Of a DNA stretch of 12,097 bases, positions 1-5,250 are shown in pieces (the stretch's first letter is position 1; every line of letters starts with the position of its first letter). The notes under the pieces are model-generated. The model was not told where the DNA came from, did no database searches, and was given only the letters and a program-made list of their open reading frames with translations. The DNA is taken from positions 1 through 12,097 of the forward strand of contig PWZG01000230.1 of the NCBI GenBank assembly GCA_003567575.1, in the 5' to 3' direction. Source of the stretch: PVC group bacterium. Lineage in GTDB: Bacteria > Verrucomicrobiota > Kiritimatiellia > CAIKKV01 > PXCX01. Both the position numbers and the translations under genes were made by a program.

Positions 1-194
1 AGCGGGTCTGGCATCCTTCGCAATGTTTGGTTGAGCGGCGCAACGGTGCAGTCGAATTGCGATTGGAAACCGGCGGTTGGAACGAAATGGTGCGCTGGAT
101 TCTCTCCTGGCAACCGGATGTCCAGGTGTTGCGTCCCAAACGATTGGATGAGCGAATCCGGCAGAAAATGCGCGAGGGTCTTGGGAATGCGTAA
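1..194 (+). CDS. WYL-domain transcriptional regulator, C-terminal fragment
   Basis: Reading frame 3 is open from the left edge to a TAA at 192-194 and gives 63 residues of a protein whose start is outside the window. The fragment begins near VWHPSQ, continues with a beta hairpin ending in VELRLETGG, and then has the helix-turn WNEMVRWILSW followed by a VQVLRPKRL strand and a basic terminal helix. This is the usual tail of WYL-domain regulators, where a W..VL.WG-type segment precedes a V.VL.P..LR element. Such proteins are DeoR-like helix-turn-helix repressors whose WYL domain senses a ligand, often nucleic acid. Neither the DNA-binding domain nor the WYL core is visible, so the target cannot be inferred. 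It converges on the tRNA-Tyr/folK side. No hairpin followed by a T tract is evident after the stop. Confidence 0.7.
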   Translation, partial: RVWHPSQCLVERRNGAVELRLETGGWNEMVRWILSWQPDVQVLRPKRLDERIRQKMREGLGNA

Positions 195-625
195 TTTTGA
201 CAAACAGCCATCGATCATGACCACCGTTTCAAGACACGCTGCCGCCCTTGGTCGTTTTACGGAAACGGCCGGAAGCGATCGGTCATGGTCTGTTCGTTCC
301 GTTGGAAGACCGACGGTCATCCATGCTGAATGGTTTCATCCGTATCATCATCTGAGGGCATGGTACCGCTTTGCGACGCAGTCCGTCAACAGCGAAGTTA
401 GCAACCGTTCACGGGGAATGCAACGATTGTCCGAGCCCAGTAGCTGCCGTTCCGCGGCCCGCTACGCGGACACTCAGAACGGCAACTACCACGGAAACCA
501 AACCCGTGAACGGTTACGACGGAAGAAGGAATGGCCCGCAACGACAAGTTTCAAGCGGGTATCGGTGTGGTCGCGGCCGCTGGATTACCGGCGGGCAAAA
601 GGCAGGAAAGCCGTGTTTTCAGGGA
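195..625. other. 431-bp intergenic region between convergent genes
   Basis: I find no protein-coding gene here on either strand: open frames are short or are read-through from neighbouring features, and none starts with a convincing ribosome site. The region holds one clear structure, the nested inverted repeat at 403-515. A weaker pair, CCGTTTC at 226-232 with GAAACGG at 263-269, could form a small hairpin with a long loop. No tRNA-like T-loop and no hairpin followed by a T tract is seen on either strand, so how the two converging transcripts end is not visible. Confidence 0.6.
403..515. repeat. nested inverted repeat, possible structured RNA
   Basis: A perfect 13-bp inverted repeat (AACCGTTCACGGG at 403-415 against CCCGTGAACGGTT at 503-515) encloses a second one: GTAGCTGCCGTTC at 440-452 against GAACGGCAACTAC at 477-489. 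The second has one mismatch, which becomes a G-U pair if the minus strand is transcribed. At its apex CCGCG (452-456) can pair with CGCGG (465-469), competing for one base. Together they form a closing stem, an asymmetric internal loop (24 and 13 nt) and a long inner hairpin. No target-site duplication is obvious beside the outer arms. It could be a small RNA, a processing signal behind tRNA-Tyr, or a miniature mobile repeat. I do not recognise it as a known RNA family. Confidence 0.55.
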
Positions 626-710
626 TGGTGGTGGGGGATGGATTCGAACCATCGAAGGCGATGCCAGCAGATTTACAGTCTGCCCCGGTTGACCACTTCG
701 GTACCCCACC
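626..710 (-). tRNA. tRNA-Tyr (anticodon GTA)
   Basis: The minus strand folds into a class II tRNA. The acceptor GGTGGGG pairs with CCCCACC, followed by discriminator A and an encoded CCA at 626-628. The anticodon stem is GCAGA/TCTGC with loop CTGTAAA, placing anticodon GTA at 674-676. The long variable arm has a GGC/GCC stem, and the T arm is GATGG-TTCGAAT-CCATC. The total of 85 nt matches the normal tRNA-Tyr length. It lies 49 bp downstream of folK in the same direction and may be cotranscribed with it or use the weak promoter at 728-756. Confidence 0.97.
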
Positions 711-727
711 GCAACTGAAAGACGTAA

Positions 728-756
728 TTTATGCCATAATCCGCCGGATAAATCAA
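728..756 (-). promoter_or_regulatory. possible sigma70-type promoter for tRNA-Tyr
   Basis: In the gap between folK and tRNA-Tyr the minus strand has TTGATT (751-756), a 17-bp spacer, and CATAAA (728-733). The -35 matches the consensus well; the -10 matches at only four positions and lacks the conserved final T. The spacing and the distance to the tRNA 5' end (about 17 nt from the -10) fit a short leader. The match could be chance in an A+T-richer gap. Confidence 0.3.
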
Positions 757-759
757 GTC

Positions 760-1338
760 TTAATCCGTGGCGTTTTTCAGCCACCATGGATAATCGGTGA
801 TTTGGCGTACCTTCTGGGCGTTCAGATCGTTCAGAATGGTGATGACATCGCGTGTTTCGCCCGGCAGAATCAGGTGGGGTCGCAGATCGGCCAGCGGCCG
901 CACGACGAAAGCGCGTTGCGTCCAGCGCGGATGAGGAAGCCGGAGACCGGGTCGGTTGATGGTGCGATTGCCGGCATATATCAGATCCAGATCGATGGCG
1001 CGCGGTCCGTTACGGGGTTCATTGGTTCGATCGCGACCCAGGCCTTGTTCGATGGCATGGGCCATGTCCAGTACCCGTTCGGGATCTGCCGCGGTCTTGA
1101 TGAGTACGATGCTGTTTAAGAAAAGCTGGTTGGTGAATTCCGGCGGAACATCGATCGGCAGCGTTTCGTAGACAGGCGCGGTTTCGGTCAGATGCGCTTC
1201 CGGCCATTGCGCCAGCATGGCGTGTGCCCGCCGCAAATTGGCGAGTCGGTTACCGAGGTTGGTTCCGAGCGCGATTGCGATTTCATTTTTTGCCGGCGAT
1301 AATTGGGTTGGTAGCGCCATGGCGGTAAAAAAACGCAT
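760..1338 (-). CDS. folK: 2-amino-4-hydroxy-6-hydroxymethyldihydropteridine pyrophosphokinase (HPPK)
   Basis: This 192-residue protein transfers pyrophosphate from ATP to 6-hydroxymethyl-7,8-dihydropterin, the step before dihydropteroate synthase in cytoplasmic folate synthesis. The family start motif ALGTNLGNR is at 23-31. The signature NGPRAIDLDLI is at 110-120, where D116 and D118 correspond to the two magnesium-binding aspartates, and LPHPR is at 134-138. Length is slightly above the usual 150-180 because of about 20 residues before the first strand. M7 is an alternative start. I keep M1 because its ATG directly follows the TGA of the upstream dGTPase gene (TGAATG), suggesting translation coupling; neither start has a strong ribosome site. 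No folP or folB is visible nearby, so the other folate genes must be elsewhere. Confidence 0.95.
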   Translation of the reverse strand: MRFFTAMALPTQLSPAKNEIAIALGTNLGNRLANLRRAHAMLAQWPEAHLTETAPVYETLPIDVPPEFTNQLFLNSIVLIKTAADPERVLDMAHAIEQGLGRDRTNEPRNGPRAIDLDLIYAGNRTINRPGLRLPHPRWTQRAFVVRPLADLRPHLILPGETRDVITILNDLNAQKVRQITDYPWWLKNATD

Positions 1339-2535
1339 TCAGCGGCGTCGAAACGCCGAGATCAGCGGTTTGGGCAGGACGATTTCCTCGAATAACAGTC
1401 GGGCATAGCGGTCCGTCATCAGCGAGATGAAATCGATGAGAACCTGTGACATCGCCGGGCGATTGGCGGTGGGATAATTTCCGGCGATAAAATGTTGTAA
1501 TTCGGACGCAGGGATGGCGTCGTCACAATGTTCAACGCCCCAGGCTGATGGCTCCCTGGAAGAAAGGATGCGTTGTCCGAATTCGAACAGACAGGTCAAC
1601 ATGTGTTCGGTTTTGCGCGCATATTCCACGATATCCGGATGGTTATAGATATGTTTGAAGTTGTACTGGTACATCGTGTTGACGGCCTCGAAGACGGCAT
1701 CGGAAAATCCGAGGCGTTCGGGTGTTTTAAGGTTTTCCGTAATCAGATCGTTGACAAGGGTGTTGATGATGGTCCGGTTATCGCCGCCGAGTACCTGACG
1801 CGCTTTTGCAGGTAACGCCGGCAGTTTGCCCAGTACCGCGAGACCGTCTTCGTAATCGCGGCCGATATACGCGATGCGGTCAACCATGCGTACGATACAT
1901 CCTTCGAGCGTAAACGGGGTTGTTGCCCGTTGTTTAATGTTTTCAAGATTCGGCCCCAATTCGGTGCGCGGCGACAAGTATTGTTCGGCGCGTTCCCCGC
2001 AGTGACAGACGATGCCGTCGCGGACTTCGTAGCTAAGGTTCAAACCCTGTTCTCGGGTCGACGGCCGGATGGCCAGCCGGTCGACGACACGCAGACTGTG
2101 CAATTCATGTTGAAACACGCGTTTGGGATCGGTTCGCGCCCATAGTCTGTCGAGGACATGTTCGCCGGCATGTCCGAACGGACCGTGTCCTAGATCATGG
2201 CCGAGCGCGATGGCGGTCACCAGTTCCCGGTTTAAGCCCAGCGCGCCGGCAATGGTCTGCGCTATCGACGATACGTACAGTGAATGATCGACGCGGGTGG
2301 ATATATGATCGTTTTCAGGCGAGAAAAAAACTTGTGTTTTGTAGCGTAGTCGCCGGAATGCGGTACAATGCAGGATACGGTGTGCATCGCGTTGAAATAC
2401 CGGGCGAATGGGATCCGGCGGTTCAGGCGTCATACGACCGCGACTGGCGCTGCTGTGCGTCGCCAGCGGATGATCCAGAATCCGCGCTTCGCGTTGTTCC
2501 GCCATTTCACGAATTGTTCCCGTCATTTCAGGCAT
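1339..2535 (-). CDS. dgt: dGTPase-like HD-domain deoxynucleotide triphosphohydrolase
   Basis: A 398-residue member of the dGTPase/SAMHD1-like HD superfamily, which cleaves dNTPs to deoxynucleoside and triphosphate and helps set dNTP pools. The family N-terminal block FQRDAHRILHCTAFRRL runs from residue 47. The metal-site residues follow: H84 in TRVDHSL, the H113-D114 pair in GHDLGHGPFGHAGE (112-125), and D219 in RMVDRIAY. The length fits the shorter bacterial type, annotated as dGTPase-like protein type 2, rather than the longer E. coli Dgt. M1 is supported by AAGGA six bases upstream; M4 and M11 are less likely starts. It lies 51 bp after galU with no terminator between, and its TGA abuts the folK ATG. 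Substrate preference among dNTPs cannot be read from the sequence. Confidence 0.93.
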   Translation of the reverse strand: MPEMTGTIREMAEQREARILDHPLATHSSASRGRMTPEPPDPIRPVFQRDAHRILHCTAFRRLRYKTQVFFSPENDHISTRVDHSLYVSSIAQTIAGALGLNRELVTAIALGHDLGHGPFGHAGEHVLDRLWARTDPKRVFQHELHSLRVVDRLAIRPSTREQGLNLSYEVRDGIVCHCGERAEQYLSPRTELGPNLENIKQRATTPFTLEGCIVRMVDRIAYIGRDYEDGLAVLGKLPALPAKARQVLGGDNRTIINTLVNDLITENLKTPERLGFSDAVFEAVNTMYQYNFKHIYNHPDIVEYARKTEHMLTCLFEFGQRILSSREPSAWGVEHCDDAIPASELQHFIAGNYPTANRPAMSQVLIDFISLMTDRYARLLFEEIVLPKPLISAFRRR

Positions 2536-2541
2536 GGTTTT

Positions 2542-2546
2542 TCCTT
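2542..2546 (-). promoter_or_regulatory. ribosome binding site of dgt
   Basis: AAGGA on the minus strand lies 6 bases before the ATG at 2533-2535. It is one of the few clear Shine-Dalgarno sites in the window and fixes the first methionine as the start of the dGTPase gene. It shows that dgt is translated independently, although it is probably cotranscribed with galU. Confidence 0.6.
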
Positions 2547-2586
2547 GGCGTCTATTCGGCCAATATCCGGATTGTCGGAGTGTGCA

Positions 2587-3507
2587 TCACGACGACGCCC
2601 CGCTTTCCTTGAAAGTTGGGGCGGGGGCAAGTGGTGCGGCGTCGCGTCGCAAGATTTGTTTGAGAAATGATTTAATCGGCTTACCCAATTCATCGTCTTT
2701 GATCGCGAATTCGATATTGATCTTAATGAAATCGAGTTTATTGCCCGCATCGTAGCGACGTCCCTCGAACACGACACCGTACATGGATTGTGATGCGAGG
2801 GAACGGTTCATGGCATCGGTCAGTTGGATTTCATTGTTTTTGCCGCGTGGCGTTTGGGCCAGGCATTCGAATATATGGGGTGTCAGGATGTAGCGGCTGG
2901 CAATGGCTAAATTGGAAGGCGCGGCATCGAGGGCCGGTTTTTCGATCAGTTTATCGATTCGCACCACGCCATCATCGAGGCGGTGCCCGCCCGCGATGCC
3001 GTAGCGGCTGACTTTTTCCGGAGGAACAGCTTCCAGCGCGACGACGGCGCCCTGATATTGATCGTAAACATTCATTAATTGCCGGGTAACCGGTTCGGGA
3101 CCATCGGTCGCGGTATCGCCCAGTAATACGGCAAACGGTTCGTTGCCGACATGGTGCCGGGCACGGAAGACGGCGTCGCCAAGTCCGTTCATGTCTTTTT
3201 GCCAGACAAAATGGATGTCCGCCATGTCGGAGATGCGCCGGATCCGTTCGAGCTGGTCGGTTTTACCGGCGGCGGCCAATTCGTTTTCAAGTTCGCGGTT
3301 ACGGTCGAAATGTTCTTCGATGGCCCGTTTCCCTTTGGCGATAACCATGATGATGTCGGTGATGCCGGATGCGACCGCTTCCTCGACGACGTACTGAATA
3401 ACCGGTGTATCGAGAATCGGCAACATTTCCTTGGGCTGCGATTTGGTGACGGGCAGGAAGCGGGTTCCGAATCCGGCGGCGGGGATGACGGCTTTGCGGA
3501 CAGTCAT
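2587..3507 (-). CDS. galU: UTP-sugar-1-phosphate uridylyltransferase (GalU family)
   Basis: This 306-residue nucleotidyltransferase joins UTP and a sugar 1-phosphate (glucose 1-phosphate in characterised GalU proteins) to give UDP-sugar and pyrophosphate. The nucleotide-binding start is at 11-30 with AGFGTRFLP and the KSQPKEMLP segment. LLGDT (128-132) gives the metal-binding aspartate region, LIEKP is at 187-191, and RYDAGNKLDF (251-260) replaces the usual YD.G.KLG.L element. Length is normal for the family. Its ATG overlaps the TGA of the upstream sugar kinase as ATGA, so the two are probably translated together; an AAGGA about 12 bases before the ATG lies inside the kinase gene. That coupling suggests the true substrate could be the kinase product, possibly glucuronate 1-phosphate, rather than only glucose 1-phosphate. 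The last 15-20 residues (A/P/S-rich) are outside the fold. Confidence 0.93.
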   Translation of the reverse strand: MTVRKAVIPAAGFGTRFLPVTKSQPKEMLPILDTPVIQYVVEEAVASGITDIIMVIAKGKRAIEEHFDRNRELENELAAAGKTDQLERIRRISDMADIHFVWQKDMNGLGDAVFRARHHVGNEPFAVLLGDTATDGPEPVTRQLMNVYDQYQGAVVALEAVPPEKVSRYGIAGGHRLDDGVVRIDKLIEKPALDAAPSNLAIASRYILTPHIFECLAQTPRGKNNEIQLTDAMNRSLASQSMYGVVFEGRRYDAGNKLDFIKINIEFAIKDDELGKPIKSFLKQILRRDAAPLAPAPTFKESGASS

Positions 3508-4529
3508 GACTGGGAATCTTCCTTGTTTGGCGCCGCGGCGACGATCGGTTTTATGACGCGAATTTGTTTTTTTGCCAGATTACTTGCCAGGCGATCGAAC
3601 ATGGATTCGTCTTCATAGGTGCCGACGATGGCGCCGCCCGATCCGGTGAATTTGGCGCTGGCGCCCTGTGCTCGAGCCATTTCCACCATTTCCAGATTGT
3701 CCGGATGGATGGCTGCCAGTTCACGACGGACGTCGAAATTGCGATCGATTAACGCCGCCATGCGCCGGCGATCAGCGTTTTGTAATGCTTCCAAAAATTC
3801 GTCGGTTAACTGTTTCCAGGTATCGATTGCCTTGAGCATAGCCGGATCGCCCGCATGATAGCGTTGCCGCAGGTTGCCGTGATAGATTCCCGAAATTTCC
3901 GATGGATCGCTGCGGTACGCCATATACAAAGGCGGTAACAGCCGGTGATCGAGACGCCGGTAATCGCCATAGCCGCGGGATTGCATGAGATCGCGGTCGA
4001 AATCCATGAAGACCAGACCATGATAGGCCTGTACGACGCGATCCTGTAATCCGGCGGCGATTCCCAGTTCCTGGGTTTCCACCGACAAGATCAGATTGGC
4101 CAGAATCGGCGGTGATATCGTGACATTGTAAAAGTTGCTCAAAGCTTGTATAGCGGCGCAGATAATCGCGCTGGAACCCGCCAATCCGACAAGATGCGGT
4201 ATGTTCGACTGATAACGCAAGGTAAAGTTGCGGTTGTGCAGGGTTATCTCGTGTTCCGTACAATAATCGTGAAATCTCTTGACGGCGCCTTTGAGCAGAC
4301 GTATCCCGCCGTAGTAACCGAAACGCCGCACGTCTTCAGCTAGCGCTGCTATGCCGCTGAACGACGAATGATCCCGCTGCGCCGGTTCGATCTGTAGTTC
4401 CGGTGATTCGTACAGAACGACAGCGGCGGAAAAATTGCTGAACGTAAAGGCAATCGTTTTGCCGAAATATCCGTCTGAAGGATTTCCGATTAAACCGATG
4501 CGTGGATGGGATTGCGCCCGAATAATCAT
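3504..4529 (-). CDS. GHMP-family sugar-1-kinase, glucuronokinase-like
   Basis: A 341-residue GHMP kinase. The N-terminal PRIGLIGNPSDGYFGKTI (9-26) is the family beta-hairpin with an NPSD signature. GLAGSSA (115-121) is the ATP-phosphate loop, GLQDRV (160-165) carries the likely catalytic aspartate D163, and KFTGSGGA (293-300) is the C-terminal glycine motif. From memory, the whole protein matches plant glucuronokinase closely, including GYYGGIRLL (71-79), HNRNFTL (98-104), LLPPL (197-201) and NFDVRR (264-269). That enzyme makes glucuronate 1-phosphate from glucuronate and ATP. The galU-family gene overlaps its stop by 4 bp, as expected for a kinase-pyrophosphorylase salvage pair. There is no clear ribosome site before the ATG; an in-frame short ORF ends 12 bases upstream. 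A heptose or other sugar kinase function is possible but less well supported by the motifs. Confidence 0.8.
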   Translation of the reverse strand: MIIRAQSHPRIGLIGNPSDGYFGKTIAFTFSNFSAAVVLYESPELQIEPAQRDHSSFSGIAALAEDVRRFGYYGGIRLLKGAVKRFHDYCTEHEITLHNRNFTLRYQSNIPHLVGLAGSSAIICAAIQALSNFYNVTISPPILANLILSVETQELGIAAGLQDRVVQAYHGLVFMDFDRDLMQSRGYGDYRRLDHRLLPPLYMAYRSDPSEISGIYHGNLRQRYHAGDPAMLKAIDTWKQLTDEFLEALQNADRRRMAALIDRNFDVRRELAAIHPDNLEMVEMARAQGASAKFTGSGGAIVGTYEDESMFDRLASNLAKKQIRVIKPIVAAAPNKEDSQS

Positions 4530-4538
4530 TTTTGTAGC

Positions 4539-4643
4539 CGTTCACGGTTCACGGTTCAGGGGTTCACGGTTCATGGTTTTTTCAAGTTTCTTGGATGTTT
4601 TCCTTTTCTTCAACCTTGAACCTTGAACTGTGAACCGTGAACG
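4539..4643. repeat. inverted block of GGTTCAC-type heptad repeats
   Basis: On the plus strand, degenerate 7-bp units (GTTCACG, GTTCAGG, GTTCATG) run from about 4539 to 4576. Their inverse (CCTTGAA, CCTTGAA, CTGTGAA, CCGTGAA) runs from about 4613 to 4643. The outer 14 bp are perfectly inverted (4539-4552 against 4630-4643). Allowing one G-U pair, the stem extends to 20 bp (4539-4558 with 4624-4643), and further heptads pair after a one-base bulge. The centre is an unpaired stretch, purine-rich on the minus strand. A transcript would form a large hairpin just upstream of the glucuronokinase-like gene. There is no T tract after it, so it is not a normal intrinsic terminator. Confidence 0.85.
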
Positions 4644-4652
4644 CTTACTCAT
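4542..4652 (-). CDS. possible 36-residue basic leader peptide
   Basis: A short ORF begins with ATG at 4650-4652, preceded by AGGA four bases upstream, and ends in TGA at 4542-4544. It lies 12 bases before the start of the glucuronokinase-like gene and in the same frame. The peptide is very basic: MSKRSRF at its start, a Lys/Arg-rich centre (KKRKTSKK), and repeated NREP units at the end that simply translate the heptad repeats. It has no recognisable domain. It could be a translated leader coupling ribosomes onto the kinase gene, which has no ribosome site of its own, or an accident of repeat sequence. The ribosome site and position favour mentioning it; the repeat-derived composition argues against a selected protein. 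Confidence 0.22.
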   Translation of the reverse strand: MSKRSRFTVQGSRLKKRKTSKKLEKTMNREPLNREP

Positions 4653-4656
4653 TTTT

Positions 4657-4660
4657 TCCT
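4657..4660 (-). promoter_or_regulatory. ribosome binding site of the short upstream ORF
   Basis: AGGA on the minus strand, four bases before the ATG of the 36-residue ORF. It is the only good Shine-Dalgarno sequence in the gap; the kinase gene downstream has none. This is the main reason to consider that the short ORF is translated. Confidence 0.3.
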
Positions 4661-4688
4661 GTGTACCCGTTGATTTCGGAGATATCAT

Positions 4689-4716
4689 ATCATGCCGGTC
4701 AGTTAATACAAGTCAA
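4689..4716 (-). promoter_or_regulatory. putative sigma70-type promoter of the kinase-galU-dgt-folK block
   Basis: The minus strand has TTGACT (4711-4716), a 16-bp spacer, and CATGAT (4689-4694). The -35 fits the consensus at five positions and the -10 at four, including the important second A and last T. It starts 8 bp after the stop of the lipoyl-domain gene and about 160 bp before the kinase start. Transcripts would therefore carry the heptad-repeat hairpin and the short ORF in a long leader. No transcription factor site is recognisable. Confidence 0.45.
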
Positions 4717-4723
4717 CTCGGAC

Positions 4724-5236
4724 TTACGGTGCAGCGTTTTCGATCATCTCGACGGTAATCACCTGGTTGCCGGCGCGTTCCTGAAGCGTCTCGAGTGATA
4801 TGCCTTTACGGCGTGCCAGCCGGCGTGCCGCCAGCGTGGCGCGCGGACGCCCCTTGGCGATGGGTGGGGGTGGCGGCGTTGCGTCAGACACCGGATCAAG
4901 TTGTCCGCCGGGCGCTTGCACGTTCCGGATGCCGCTTATTTGGTTGCGATGCTGTTCCATTAGTTTGCGGTTTTCGGTTTCAACATCGGGCAGTCGTTCG
5001 CCGGCGCGACCGATCAGGCCGATAATGGTGCCGATAGGGACGACACTCTTCGCCGGTATCGTGATTTTTCGCAAACATCCGGATGACGGCGCCTCAATTT
5101 CGAAGACGGCTTTGTCCGTGATATATTCAACCAGGGATTGACCCTTTTGCACGGTGTCCCCCTCGGCCGCCATCCAGGCGCCCAGTGTGCCTTCTTCGAT
5201 GTTGGCGTCAACTTTAGGTATGATAATGCGTTTCAT
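4724..5236 (-). CDS. lipoyl-domain protein with E3-binding-like segment, no acyltransferase domain
   Basis: A 170-residue protein built like the front half of a 2-oxoacid dehydrogenase E2 subunit. Residues 1-77 form a lipoyl domain: EGDTVQKGQ is at 25-33 and ITDKA at 39-43, making K42 the expected lipoylated lysine, and VPIGTII (66-72) closes the sandwich. A linker (about 78-130) contains five prolines at 121-125. Residues 131-168 resemble the peripheral-subunit-binding domain (ATLAARRLARRKGISL), but the family's G-T-G turn is replaced by an ERAGNQ sequence. The stop follows immediately, so the 230-residue catalytic domain of E2 is absent. It may be an E3-binding-protein-like adaptor or a free lipoyl carrier. 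It lies 14 bp after the giant gene, behind a weak GGGA site, with no E1, E2 or E3 gene in view. A decayed E2 is possible. Confidence 0.75.
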   Translation of the reverse strand: MKRIIIPKVDANIEEGTLGAWMAAEGDTVQKGQSLVEYITDKAVFEIEAPSSGCLRKITIPAKSVVPIGTIIGLIGRAGERLPDVETENRKLMEQHRNQISGIRNVQAPGGQLDPVSDATPPPPPIAKGRPRATLAARRLARRKGISLETLQERAGNQVITVEMIENAAP

Positions 5237-5250
5237 GCGTTTTCCCGTTT

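Noticed and set aside
195..400. Possible decayed gene or second tRNA in the left gap
   Set aside because: No frame shows family motifs, no T-loop GTTCGAATCC-like sequence is present, and the small inverted pairs are short with long loops.
371..718. 115-residue plus-strand frame ending in a WGMDSNHRRRCQQIYSLP-like sequence
   Set aside because: This is the well-known false translation of the antisense strand of a tRNA-Tyr gene; the tRNA at 626-710 explains it fully.
31..1119. 362-residue plus-strand frame
   Set aside because: It runs out of frame through the WYL gene end, the antisense of the tRNA and most of folK. Its composition is rich in Arg, Ser and Cys, with no motif, and it is a shadow of real genes.
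4539..4643. CRISPR array or intrinsic terminator
   Set aside because: The units are 7 bp and contiguous without unique spacers, so it is not a CRISPR. The hairpin is not followed by a T tract on either strand, so it is not a standard terminator.
4542..4652. TGA recoding (read-through from the short frame into the kinase)
   Set aside because: TGA is used as an ordinary stop by galU, the kinase, dgt and the hydrolase. The kinase family normally begins only about ten residues before the NPSD motif block, so no extension is needed.
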